Source: Blastococcus sp. TF02A-26 (GTDB lineage Bacteria > Actinomycetota > Actinomycetes > Mycobacteriales > Geodermatophilaceae). Taken from it: a DNA stretch of 64,000 nucleotides. Below are positions 33,414 through 41,590 of the stretch, one piece after another. The notes below the pieces were generated by a model that did not search any database, was not told the origin of the DNA, and was given only the letters and a program-made list of their open reading frames with translations. The position numbers and the translations under genes were made by a program. The first letter of the stretch is position 1. Each line of letters starts with the position of its first letter. The DNA lies in NCBI RefSeq assembly GCF_003319125.1, contig NZ_QOHG01000016.1:1-64000 (forward strand). Direction: 5' to 3'.

Positions 33414-33743
33414 GGCCTGGGTGCGGACCTGGCCGTCGGGGCCGGCGAGGAACACCGGGGCCGACGGCGTCAGGTCGTGCACGGCGGCCAGCCCGTCGGC
33501 CTCCACCGCGTCGGCCGACGACACGATCGCCGCGGCCTCCAGACCGGTGACCCCGCTCGACACCGCGGCGGCCACGGCCGCCTGCAGCGCGGAGAGCCTC
33601 AGCGACGGCAGGTCCACCGTCGCCGCGAGGTAGGTCCGGCCGTCGGTGTCGCGGACGGCGGCGCCCTCGGGGGCTCCGGTCCGGCCCAGGGCGGAGCGGG
33701 CGAGGGTGACGAGCTTGGCGTCCTCGGGCTGCAGGTCAGGCAC
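33411..33743 (-). CDS. Cytidine-deaminase-fold protein lacking zinc ligands
   Basis: 110 residues from a GTG. The pattern ([57 protein letters not shown]) follows the cytidine deaminase fold, but the Zn-binding HAE and PCxxC motifs are absent, with [10 protein letters not shown] where the first would be. Relatives sit between era and corC in many Actinobacteria, including mycobacteria, and are usually annotated as cytidine deaminase. Catalysis looks impossible, so a structural or RNA-binding role beside Era is possible but unproven. Confidence 0.8.
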   Translation of the reverse strand: MPDLQPEDAKLVTLARSALGRTGAPEGAAVRDTDGRTYLAATVDLPSLRLSALQAAVAAAVSSGVTGLEAAAIVSSADAVEADGLAAVHDLTPSAPVFLAGPDGQVRTQA

Positions 33744-33780
33744 AGGGCCATCCTCGTCGATCCGTCGGGACGGCCCTCCT

Positions 33781-33834
33781 GCAGGGGCCCGCCGCGAGTG
33801 TGCGAGCGGTGGGGGGCGGGGGGTCCTTCGTCAG
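33781..33834. repeat. Intergenic repeat, copy 2 (after corC)
   Basis: Begins GCAGGGGCCCGC and ends TGGGGGGCGGGGGGTCCTTCGTCAG, the same end blocks as copy 1; the TCA is the corC stop codon on the minus strand. Two copies about 420 bases apart, each placed at the 3' end of a gene. Confidence 0.65.
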
Positions 33835-35183
33835 CTTTCCACCACGCCGGCCGGCTCCTCGGCGCGGGTCGCACCGGACGACCGCGGGCTCTCCGCCTCG
33901 TCGTCGGCACCGGGCTCGGGCACCCGGCACACCAGCAGGGTGTCGATCCGGTTGCGCCGGCCGCCGGTGCTCTCGGCGACCAGCCGCAGGCCGCCCACCT
34001 CGGTGGCCGAGCCCTCGATCGGGACCATGCCGAGCTCGCGGGCCAGCAGCCCGCCGACGGTCTCCACGCCCTCGTCGGTGGGCAGCTCGACGTCGAACAG
34101 CTCGGCGAGGTCCTCGACCGGCAGCCGCGCGGTCACCCGCATCGAGCCGTCGGGCAGCTCCTCGACCGGCGGGCGCTGGAAGGCGTCGTGCTCGTCGGCG
34201 ATCTCCCCGACGATCTCCTCGAGGATGTCCTCGATGGTGACCAGGCCGGCGAAGCCGCCGTACTCGTCGACCACGATCGCGATGTGGATGCGGCGGGCCT
34301 GCATGTCGCGCAGCAGCTCGTCGACCGGCTTGGACTCCGGCACGAACGTGGGCGGGCGCATGAGCTCCTCGATGCGCGGGCCGCGGCCGTCGCCGAGGTT
34401 CTGCGAGCGGCGCACCAGGTCCTTGAGGTAGACGACGCCGACGACGTCGTCCACGTTCTCGCCGATCACCGGGATGCGGCTGAACCCGCTGCGCAGCGCG
34501 AGCGCGAGCGCCTGGCGCACGGTCTTGGTGCGCTCGATGTAGACGACCTCGGTGCGCGGGACCATGACCTCGCGGGCGATCGTGTCGCCCAGCTCGAACA
34601 CCGAGTGGATCATGTTGCGCTCGCCGGACTCGACGACGCCGCGCTCCTCGGCCATGTCGACCAGTTCGCGCAGCTCGACCTCGGAGGAGAACGGGCCGTC
34701 GCGGAAGCCGCGGCCGGGGGTGATCGCGTTGCCGACGAGGATGAGCAGGGTGGCGACCGGCCCGAGCACCCGGCCCAGCAGCTTCACCACGCCGGCGGTG
34801 GCCAGCGCGGTGCCGTAGGCGTGCTGGCGGCCGAGGGTCCGCGGGCCGACGCCGATCAGCACGTAGCTGACCACGGTCATGATCGCCGCGGCGGTGAGCA
34901 CCGCCTGCCAGCCGCTCCCCCACAGCTCGTAGAGGACGACGGTGACGAGGACCGCCGCCACCATCTCGCAGACGATCCGCAGCAGCAGGAGCAGCGAGAC
35001 GTGGCGGGCGCGCTCCTCGAGGACCTCCTCGAGCGCCCCGGCGCGCTTGGCGCCCTCGCGGCGCATCTCCTGGACCCGGGCGGCCGACACCCGCTGGAGG
35101 GCGGCGTCCATCGCGCCGAAGAGGCCGGCGAGGGGCACGAGCAGGACGGCGACGACCACCATGGTGATCTGGCCCGACGTCAT
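33831..35183 (-). CDS. CNNM/CBS-domain membrane protein (hemolysin C/CorC family)
   Basis: 450 residues. An N-terminal CNNM transmembrane domain with about four helices (ITMVVVAVLLVPLAGLFGAMDAAL; LLLRIVCEMVAAVLVTVVLY) is followed by a CBS pair (REVMVPRTEVVYIE to GVVYLKDLV; then IAIVVDEYGGFAGLVTIEDILEEIVGEI) and a C-terminal CorC_HlyC domain (MRVTARLPVEDLAELFDVELP). Members take part in Mg2+/Co2+ transport or resistance. It lies 7 bases downstream of ybeY on the same strand, in a unit conserved with era, phoH and ybeY in Actinobacteria. Confidence 0.93.
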   Translation of the reverse strand: MTSGQITMVVVAVLLVPLAGLFGAMDAALQRVSAARVQEMRREGAKRAGALEEVLEERARHVSLLLLLRIVCEMVAAVLVTVVLYELWGSGWQAVLTAAAIMTVVSYVLIGVGPRTLGRQHAYGTALATAGVVKLLGRVLGPVATLLILVGNAITPGRGFRDGPFSSEVELRELVDMAEERGVVESGERNMIHSVFELGDTIAREVMVPRTEVVYIERTKTVRQALALALRSGFSRIPVIGENVDDVVGVVYLKDLVRRSQNLGDGRGPRIEELMRPPTFVPESKPVDELLRDMQARRIHIAIVVDEYGGFAGLVTIEDILEEIVGEIADEHDAFQRPPVEELPDGSMRVTARLPVEDLAELFDVELPTDEGVETVGGLLARELGMVPIEGSATEVGGLRLVAESTGGRRNRIDTLLVCRVPEPGADDEAESPRSSGATRAEEPAGVVES

Positions 35184-35190
35184 CGCGGCC

Positions 35191-35694
35191 TCACCGGGTG
35201 CGGGGCTCCCGGTCCGCGGGCTCCCCGGTGACCGGCCGGCGGGGCGCGGAGCGCCAGGAGTCCAGCAGCTTGGCCTGCAGGCCGAACATCTCCTTCTCCT
35301 CCCCGGGCTCCATGTGGTCGTAGCCGAGGATGTGCAGCACCCCGTGGGTGGCGAGCAGGACGAGTTCCTCGTCCATCGTGTGCCCGGCCGCGCGGGCCTG
35401 GCGGACGGCGACCGACGGGCAGAGGACGACGTCGCCCAGCAGCGCCGGCCCCGGCTCGGGGTCGTCGGGCCGGGAGGTGTCCAGCTCGTCCATGGGGAAG
35501 GCGAGCACGTCGGTCGGGCCCTTCTCGCCCATCCATCGCTCGTGCAGGGTCGACATGTAGTCGGGGTCGACGCACAGCACCGACAGCTCGGCCATCGGGT
35601 TGACGCCCATCTCGGCGAGGACGAACCGGCAGATGCCGGCCAGCTCCGCCTCGTCGACGGCGATCTCGGACTCGTTGGCGACCTCGACGGGCAC
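35191..35694 (-). CDS. ybeY: Endoribonuclease YbeY
   Basis: 167 residues, GTG start 5 bases after the phoH stop. Zinc-dependent single-strand RNase in 16S 3'-end maturation and ribosome quality control. The signature [11 protein letters not shown], with three zinc-binding histidines, is intact, as is the [12 protein letters not shown] segment. The Arg/Pro-rich tail is common in this family. Order phoH-ybeY-corC is the usual actinobacterial arrangement. Confidence 0.95.
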   Translation of the reverse strand: MPVEVANESEIAVDEAELAGICRFVLAEMGVNPMAELSVLCVDPDYMSTLHERWMGEKGPTDVLAFPMDELDTSRPDDPEPGPALLGDVVLCPSVAVRQARAAGHTMDEELVLLATHGVLHILGYDHMEPGEEKEMFGLQAKLLDSWRSAPRRPVTGEPADREPRTR

Positions 35695-35699
35695 CGCGA

Positions 35700-36821
35700 T
35701 CAGCTCCCCTGCCGGCGCGGGCGGGGACCGCGCGCCGGTGCCGGGCCGGCCGGGCGCCCGGCGGCCGGCTGGTGCGCGGAGTCCCAGCGCTCGTAGGCGT
35801 CGACGATGTCGCCGACCAGCCGGTGGCGGACCACGTCGGAGCTGGTCAGGTTGGCGAAGTGGACGTCGTCGATGCCGTCGAGGATCTCCCGCACCACCCG
35901 CAGGCCGCTCTGCGCGCCGCCGGGCAGGTCGACCTGCGTGACGTCACCGGTGACGACGATCTTGGACCCGAAGCCGAGGCGGGTGAGGAACATCTTCATC
36001 TGCTCGGCGGTGGTGTTCTGCGCCTCGTCGAGGATGACGAACGCGTCGTTGAGCGTGCGCCCGCGCATGTAGGCCAGCGGCGCGACCTCGATCGTCCCGG
36101 CGGCCATCAGCCGCGGGATCGACTCCGGGTCGACCATGTCGTGCAGCGCGTCGTACAGCGGCCGCAGGTAGGGGTCGATCTTCTCCGACAGCGAGCCGGG
36201 CAGGTAGCCCAGCCGCTCGCCGGCCTCGACCGCCGGGCGGGTCAGGATGATCCGGTTGACCTGCTTGGTCTGCAGCGCCTGCACGGCCTTGGCCATCGCC
36301 AGGTACGTCTTGCCGGTACCGGCCGGGCCGATGCCGAAGACGATCGTGTTGACGTCGATCGCGTCGACGTAGCGCTTCTGGTTCAGCGTCTTCGGCCGGA
36401 TGGTGCGGCCCCGGCGGCTGATGATGTCCAGGCTCAGCACCTCGGCCGGGCGCTCGGAGCCGCCGCTGCGCAGCATGCCCATCACGCGGCGGACGGAGTC
36501 CGGGCGCAGCGCCTGTCCGGTGCCCAGCAGGGCGATCAGCTCGTCGAACACCGCGACGGCGAAGGCGTTGTCGGCCGGCTGGCCGGTCACCGAGATCTCG
36601 TTGCCGCGGACGTGCACGTCCGCGGCGACCTCGGCCTCGACGAGGCGGAGCAGCTCGTCGCCCGAGCCGAGCAGCCCCACCATGGAGACGCTCTCGGGGA
36701 CGGTGATCGTGGTGCGGACGGGTGCGGGCTGGTCGCCCGCCGGTACCGACGTGCCGGCCGGGGCACCGTCCACCGCGGCAGCGGAGGCCGAGGCCTCACG
36801 CGACGTGGGGGCTCCCGGCAC
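35700..36821 (-). CDS. phoH: PhoH-like ATPase
   Basis: About 373 residues if GTG 36821 is the start; no strong ribosome binding site is visible, so the start is uncertain and the first 45 residues (Ala/Pro/Ser-rich) may be partly untranslated. An N-terminal KH-like part ([31 protein letters not shown]) leads to a P-loop NTPase with [18 protein letters not shown], Walker [22 protein letters not shown] and the sensor [15 protein letters not shown]. Family members couple ATP hydrolysis to RNA unwinding. It is followed by ybeY and corC. Confidence 0.93.
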   Translation of the reverse strand: MPGAPTSREASASAAAVDGAPAGTSVPAGDQPAPVRTTITVPESVSMVGLLGSGDELLRLVEAEVAADVHVRGNEISVTGQPADNAFAVAVFDELIALLGTGQALRPDSVRRVMGMLRSGGSERPAEVLSLDIISRRGRTIRPKTLNQKRYVDAIDVNTIVFGIGPAGTGKTYLAMAKAVQALQTKQVNRIILTRPAVEAGERLGYLPGSLSEKIDPYLRPLYDALHDMVDPESIPRLMAAGTIEVAPLAYMRGRTLNDAFVILDEAQNTTAEQMKMFLTRLGFGSKIVVTGDVTQVDLPGGAQSGLRVVREILDGIDDVHFANLTSSDVVRHRLVGDIVDAYERWDSAHQPAAGRPAGPAPARGPRPRRQGS

Positions 36822-36940
36822 GGGGACGTTCGGGGAGGAGTCGGGCAAGAACCCTCGACCCTGCCTTCCTGCTGAGGCGGTGCGGACCCGTCGAGGGTAC
36901 CCGCCGCAGGGCTCGGGGAACCCGGGTTTCGGCGAACGGG

Positions 36941-37756
36941 TCAGCGGCCCCGGTACGTGGCCTTGCCGGGCCCGTCGGTGAGGAAGGACGCGACGGCGCC
37001 GCGCAGGTCGTCGGAGCCGAAGAGCGGGCCGGAGACCTGCGGGGTAATCGCGTCGGCCGCCCGGACGCCGTCGCGCGCCGCGGTCCCGACCAACCGCTTC
37101 GTCGCCGCGTGCGCGACGGTCGGGCCGGCCGCGACCCGTGCGGCGTACTCCCGCGCCGCCTCGGCGAACCCCTCGTCGGGCAGCACGCGGTTGACCACGT
37201 TCCAGCGCTCGAGGACGGCGGCCGGGTAGCGCTCGCCGGTGAAGATCAGCTCCTTGGCCCGCGCCGGACCGGCCCGCTCGGCCAGCCGCTGCGGTCCGCC
37301 CATCGACGGGGTCAGGCCGACGACGATCTCGACCAGCCCGAACGAGGCGCGCTCGGCAGCCAGGAGGACGTCGCAGGCCAGCGCCAGCTCGAAGGCGGCG
37401 GTCAGGGTGAGGCCGTGGGCGGCGAAGACCGTCGGCACGGGCAGGTCCTCGAGCGTCTGGCTCATCCGCAGCAGCCGGGACCACAGCGCCGTCCCCTGGC
37501 CGACGGGGTCCGGGCCCTCGGCGATCGCCTGGAACGCGTGCACGTCGACGCCACCGGAGACGACCTTGCCGCGCGCCTCGAGCAGGACCGCGCGCGCCCG
37601 GTCCGGGCGGCCGGGCTCGGTGAGCGCGACCAGGTCGGCCACCGCCCCCTCGAAGCCGGCGAAGACGGACTCGTCGAACAGGTTCAGCGGCGGGGCGTCC
37701 AGGACGACGACGGCGACGTCGCCGTCCCGCTCGACCCGGACGGGGCTCTCGGTCAC
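36941..37756 (-). CDS. Enoyl-CoA hydratase/isomerase family protein
   Basis: 271 residues. Crotonase fold with oxyanion-hole segments ARGKVVSGGVDVHAF and AAHGLTLTAAFELALACDVLLAAERASFGLVEIVVGLTPSMGG. The glutamate in FGLVE occupies one catalytic place, but the second catalytic glutamate position (GLTPSMGG) is a threonine/proline, so the reaction may be isomerisation rather than hydration. It stands between phoH and the HIT gene on the same strand. Substrate is unknown. Confidence 0.88.
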   Translation of the reverse strand: MTESPVRVERDGDVAVVVLDAPPLNLFDESVFAGFEGAVADLVALTEPGRPDRARAVLLEARGKVVSGGVDVHAFQAIAEGPDPVGQGTALWSRLLRMSQTLEDLPVPTVFAAHGLTLTAAFELALACDVLLAAERASFGLVEIVVGLTPSMGGPQRLAERAGPARAKELIFTGERYPAAVLERWNVVNRVLPDEGFAEAAREYAARVAAGPTVAHAATKRLVGTAARDGVRAADAITPQVSGPLFGSDDLRGAVASFLTDGPGKATYRGR

Positions 37757-37777
37757 CCGCCCACCCTGACAGGCGGG

Positions 37778-38137
37778 TCAGCCGGGCGGCCAGCCGAGGT
37801 CGCGGCCCCCGAGGACGTGGACGTGGAGGTGGTGCACCGTCTGGCCCGCGGCCGGTCCGGTGTTGGCCACCAGCCGGTAGCCCGGCTCGGGACCGTCGGC
37901 GGTCGCCAGGCCCTCCTGGACGGCGACGGCGTGCGCGGCCGCGACCACCTCGGCGAGCAGCTGCGGGTCCGCGCCGACGAGCGCCCCGGCGGTGGCGTGG
38001 TGGTCCTTCGGGATGACCAGCACGTGCGTCGGGGCCTGCGGGTTGATGTCGCGGAACGCCAGCGTGCGGTCGGTCTCGGAGACGACGTCGGCGGGGATCT
38101 CGCCGGCGACCATGCGGCAGAACAGGCAGTCGGTCAC
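37778..38137 (-). CDS. HIT family nucleotide-binding protein
   Basis: 119 residues from a GTG (VTDCLFCRM). Histidine-triad motif HHLHVHVLGG is intact near the C-terminus, with HVLVIPKDHH in the middle and CLFC at the start, a zinc-type pair. HIT (Hint-like) proteins hydrolyse adenosine 5'-phosphoramidates. The gene is divergent from the transporter operon starting at 38227. Confidence 0.93.
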   Translation of the reverse strand: MTDCLFCRMVAGEIPADVVSETDRTLAFRDINPQAPTHVLVIPKDHHATAGALVGADPQLLAEVVAAAHAVAVQEGLATADGPEPGYRLVANTGPAAGQTVHHLHVHVLGGRDLGWPPG

Positions 38138-38226
38138 AGCTGCCGACCCTAGAGGCGCCGGGCGGCCGGTGCGGGGCTCCCCCAGGATGGTCGGCGACCC
38201 GTCCGGCGTCCCAGGAGGAGCCCACC

Positions 38227-38259
38227 GTGCCCGTCCACCAGCCCCGCACGACGACGTAG
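38227..38259 (+). CDS. Leader peptide upstream of the transporter operon (10 residues)
   Basis: GTG at 38227 preceded by CCAGGAGGAGCCCACC, the best ribosome binding site in this region, and followed by ten codons (MPVHQPRTTT) and TAG at 38257-38259. The last base of that TAG is the first base of the GTG (38259-38261) that starts the substrate-binding protein. The transporter GTG has no binding site of its own, so its translation probably depends on ribosomes finishing this leader. Too short for gene callers; existence is inferred from signal and spacing. Confidence 0.6.
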   Translation: MPVHQPRTTT

Positions 38260-39215
38260 TGAGCCGTCGCAGCGCTCTCCGGTCGGGGAGCCCCGTCGTC
38301 CCGTCCGCTCTCCCCCCGCTCCCCCGGCGCGGCTTCCTCTCCGCCACCGGTCTCGCCCTCGCCGCCGCGGCCACCGGCTGCGGCCGTTCCTCCCCCGTCT
38401 CCGATCCGGGGTCCGGCGCCGACCCCGGACGCCTGCGGATCAGCGCGATCCCCGACCAGGACCCCGAGGTGCTGCAACGGCTCTACGGCACCGTCGCGAC
38501 GTCGATGGCCGAGGCGCTGGACCTCGAGGTGACCTACGAGCCGGTGACCGACTACGCCGCCGCCGTCTCGCTCTTCCGCCGCGGTGACCTCGACCTCGTG
38601 TGGTTCGGCGGGCTCACCGGCGTGCAGGCCCGGCTGCAGACCCCGGGCGCCGAGCCGGTCGCCCAGCGCAGCATCGACGCCGACTTCCACTCGGTGTTCG
38701 TCGTGAACTCCTCGACCGGCCTGGCACCGTCGGACGACCTGCGCCCGCTGGCCGGCCTGCGCTTCACCTACGGCAGCGAGACCTCGACGTCGGGCCGGCT
38801 CATGCCCGCCTACTACCTGCGCGAGCAGGGGGTCGACCCGGAGGGCTTCCCCGGCGGTCCCGGGTTCTCCGGCTCGCACGACGCCACGCTGCAGCTGGTC
38901 GCCTCGGGCAGCTACCAGGCCGGCGTCCTCAACGAGCAGGTCTGGCTCGCCCGGACCGCGGCAGGAGAGGTCGACGCGGCGGTCGTGGAGTACGCGCGCA
39001 GCCCCGCCTACAACGACTACCACTGGCTGCTGCACCCCGACGCCGCCGACCGGCTCGGCGACGACCTGGGCGACCGGCTGCTGGAGTACTTCGTCGGGCT
39101 GTCCGAACAGCCCGAGGTCCTCGAGCTGTTCGGCGCCGACGCCTTCGTCGCGACCGAGGCGGCGAACTACGACCGCATCGAGGAGATCGGCCGCGACCTG
39201 GGGCTGATCAGCTGA
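38259..39215 (+). CDS. Phosphate/phosphite/phosphonate ABC transporter substrate-binding lipoprotein
   Basis: 318 residues. The twin-arginine signal (PRRGFLSATGLALAAAATGC) ends in a lipobox cysteine, so this is probably a Tat-exported lipoprotein. The mature part follows the PhnD/PtxB fold: RISAIPDQDPEVLQRLYG, DLVWFGGLTGVQARLQ, FTYGSETSTSGRLMPAYYL, GSYQAGVLNEQVWLART. It would deliver an oxyanion to the permease. No C-P lyase, ptxD or phosphonatase gene is nearby, so the substrate cannot be fixed. The start overlaps a leader peptide stop. Confidence 0.88.
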   Translation: MSRRSALRSGSPVVPSALPPLPRRGFLSATGLALAAAATGCGRSSPVSDPGSGADPGRLRISAIPDQDPEVLQRLYGTVATSMAEALDLEVTYEPVTDYAAAVSLFRRGDLDLVWFGGLTGVQARLQTPGAEPVAQRSIDADFHSVFVVNSSTGLAPSDDLRPLAGLRFTYGSETSTSGRLMPAYYLREQGVDPEGFPGGPGFSGSHDATLQLVASGSYQAGVLNEQVWLARTAAGEVDAAVVEYARSPAYNDYHWLLHPDAADRLGDDLGDRLLEYFVGLSEQPEVLELFGADAFVATEAANYDRIEEIGRDLGLIS

Positions 39216-39955
39216 CCGCCGTCCTGCGGCTGTCGGGGACCGGTGTCGAGTACGGCGGGGTACCGGCGCTGACCGGGGCCGACCTCACGGTCGGCGCCGG
39301 GGAGCGCGTCGCCGTCATCGGGGCCTCCGGCGCCGGCAAGTCGACCCTGCTGGCGCTCGCCAACGGCACGGTGGCACCGACGTCGGGGACCGTGGAGGTC
39401 CTCGGCAGCGATCCGGCCGCGCTGTGCGGCGCGGACCTGCGTCGACTGCGCGCCCGGGTGGGCACGGTGCACCAGCACCTGGAGCTGCCCGGGCAGCTGC
39501 GCGTGGTGCACAACGTGACCGCCGGGCGGCTGGCGTCGTGGTCGGCGGCGCGGGCGGCCTGGTCGCTGGTGCGGCCGCAGGCGGTACCGGAGGCGACGGC
39601 CGCGCTGGAGCGCGTCGGCCTGGCCGAGCGGGTGTTCGAGCGCACCGACCGGCTCTCCGGCGGCCAGCGGCAGCGGGTGGCGGTGGCGCGGGTGCTGCTC
39701 CAGCACCCCGACCTGGTGCTCGCCGACGAGCCGGCCTCCGCGCTGGACCCGGTGCTGGCCGACCGCGTCCTGGCGCTGCTGGGCGAGGTCGCCGTCCGCG
39801 GCGGGGCACTCGTCGCCTCGCTGCACGACCCGGTGCTGGCGCTGCGGCACTGCGACCGGGTCGTCGGGCTGGCGGCCGGCCGCATCGTGCTGGACGCGCC
39901 GGCGACGACACTGACGCCGGCCGACCTCGCCGCGTTCTACGGGGCGCCCGCGTGA
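39212..39955 (+). CDS. ABC transporter ATP-binding protein, probable CTG start
   Basis: 247 residues from CTG 39212, which overlaps the upstream TGA as CTGA. The domain has Walker A GASGAGKST, signature LSGGQRQRVAVARVLL, Walker B LVLADEPASALDPV and the H-loop SLHDPVL. No ATG or GTG occurs in frame between the upstream stop region and Walker A; the next in-frame candidates would delete the nucleotide site. TTG was not seen either. It probably energises the PhnE-like permease in the next gene (39952, 4-base overlap). Confidence 0.88.
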   Translation: MTAVLRLSGTGVEYGGVPALTGADLTVGAGERVAVIGASGAGKSTLLALANGTVAPTSGTVEVLGSDPAALCGADLRRLRARVGTVHQHLELPGQLRVVHNVTAGRLASWSAARAAWSLVRPQAVPEATAALERVGLAERVFERTDRLSGGQRQRVAVARVLLQHPDLVLADEPASALDPVLADRVLALLGEVAVRGGALVASLHDPVLALRHCDRVVGLAAGRIVLDAPATTLTPADLAAFYGAPA

Positions 39956-41577
39956 GCGCGGTCCTGGAGCAGCGGGCTCCGGCCGCACCCCGGCTGCGCC
40001 GCGACCGCCGCCGCTGGGCGTGGGGGCTGGCCGCGGCCGCGCTCGTCGTCTGGTCGCTGGCCGGGCTCATGACGGGGCCGGTGCTCAACCCGCCGGGGGT
40101 GGGTGCCCTCGGCCGGTTCGCCGGCGCCGCCCTCTCCCCCGAGCTCGACGGCGCCTTCCTGTCGGTGCTGGGCACCGCTGCGCTGGTCACCGTCGCCTAC
40201 GCCGCGCTGGGCGCGGCCATCGCGGTGGCGCTGGGCGCGGCTGGCGCCGTGCTGGTCTCGGGGACGACGTGGGGCCGGAGGCGCTGGGGCTGGACGGCGG
40301 CCCGCGCCGCGCTCGCGGTGCCCCGGGGGCTGCACGAGGCGGTGTGGGGACTGCTGCTGCTCAACGTCCTCGGCCTCGACCCGTGGGTGGGCGTGCTGGC
40401 CATCGGCATCCCCTACGGCGCGGTCACCGCCAAGGTGTTCGCCGACCTGCTCGACGAGGTGCCGCGCGGTCCGTACGAGGCGCTGCTCGCCGCCGGGGCC
40501 GGCCGGGTGGGTGCGGCGCTGTACGGGCTGGTGCCGCAGGCGGCCGGGGGGCTGGCGTCCTACGCCTTCTACCGTCTGGAGTGCGCGGTGCGCTCCGCCG
40601 TCGTCCTCGGGCTGATCGGCGCGGGCGGCCTGGGATACCAGCTGTCGCTGTCGTTCGCGTCCCTGCGCTGGGAGCAGGTCTGGACGGCGGTCTACGCCCT
40701 CGCGCTCCTCTGCCTCTCGGCCGACGTGGCCGGCCGGGCGGTGCGCCGGCGCCTGGCCGGCCCGCGGACCGGGAGCGGGACCCGCGGCGGCGGCCTCCGG
40801 CGGGACCGGGTGCTGACCGGCGCCGTGCTCCTGTCGGCGGCGGCCGTGGCCTGGTCGTGGTGGTACCTGGCCCTCTCCCCCGCCACGCTGGTGTCGGCGC
40901 GCACCGGCGACGAGCTGGCGTACGTGCTCGGCGCCGCCTGGCCACCGGACACCTCCGGCGCTCTCCTGGCCGACGTGGCCGGCGCTGCCGTCGACACCCT
41001 GGAGATGTCGGTGCTGGCGATCGCGCTGGCGACGGCGGGCGCGGTGCTCCTGGCGGGGGTCGCGGCCCGCCCGGCCGGTCCGGCCGCTCCGGCTCGGCGC
41101 CTGGCCGGGACCCTGGTCCGGGTCGTCCTGCTCCTGCTGCGCGCGGTGCCGCCGCCGGTGTGGGCCCTGGTCGTGCTGTTCGTGCTGCTGCCCGGCGTCC
41201 TCCCGGGCGCGGTCGCGCTCGGCGTCTACACGCTGGGCGTGCTCGGCCGGCTGGCCGCCGAGGCGACCGAGGAAGCCGATCCGCGGCCGCGGGCGGCGCT
41301 GCTCGCGATGGGCGCCCGGCCCGCCGGAGCGTGGCTGCTCGGCGTGCTGCCCCAGGCGGCCGGACCGGTGCTCGCGTTCGCGCTCTACCGGTGGGAGGTC
41401 GTCGTCCGGGACACGGTGATGGTGGGCCTGCTCGGGGCGGGCGGGCTCGGGGCGCTCCTGGCCTCGCGGACCGCCACCTTCGACTGGCCGGCGGTGACGA
41501 CGGTGCTGGCCGCGACCGTCCTGCTCACCTTCGCCGTCGACGTGGTCAGCGACCGCGCGCGGCGGGCACTGCGCTGA
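39952..41577 (+). CDS. Fused double permease of a phosphonate/phosphite-type ABC transporter
   Basis: 541 residues. Two PhnE-like permease halves are joined: the first (about residues 20-265) has EAA-loop [28 protein letters not shown]; the second (about 290-540) has DPRPRAALLAMGARPAGAWLLGVLPQA. Each has about six hydrophobic helices, so one chain could replace a homodimer or heterodimer. The start GTG overlaps the ATPase stop (GTGA). The stop lies within a perfect palindrome facing rsmE. Confidence 0.9.
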   Translation: MSAVLEQRAPAAPRLRRDRRRWAWGLAAAALVVWSLAGLMTGPVLNPPGVGALGRFAGAALSPELDGAFLSVLGTAALVTVAYAALGAAIAVALGAAGAVLVSGTTWGRRRWGWTAARAALAVPRGLHEAVWGLLLLNVLGLDPWVGVLAIGIPYGAVTAKVFADLLDEVPRGPYEALLAAGAGRVGAALYGLVPQAAGGLASYAFYRLECAVRSAVVLGLIGAGGLGYQLSLSFASLRWEQVWTAVYALALLCLSADVAGRAVRRRLAGPRTGSGTRGGGLRRDRVLTGAVLLSAAAVAWSWWYLALSPATLVSARTGDELAYVLGAAWPPDTSGALLADVAGAAVDTLEMSVLAIALATAGAVLLAGVAARPAGPAAPARRLAGTLVRVVLLLLRAVPPPVWALVVLFVLLPGVLPGAVALGVYTLGVLGRLAAEATEEADPRPRAALLAMGARPAGAWLLGVLPQAAGPVLAFALYRWEVVVRDTVMVGLLGAGGLGALLASRTATFDWPAVTTVLAATVLLTFAVDVVSDRARRALR

Positions 41578-41590
41578 GCGCGCTCAGCGC
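41571..41590. terminator. 20-bp perfect palindrome holding two convergent stop codons
   Basis: GCGCTGAGCG joined to CGCTCAGCGC forms a perfect palindrome. The permease stop (41575-41577) and rsmE stop (41584-41586) both lie inside it. It may form a short hairpin ending both transcripts. Confidence 0.55.
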
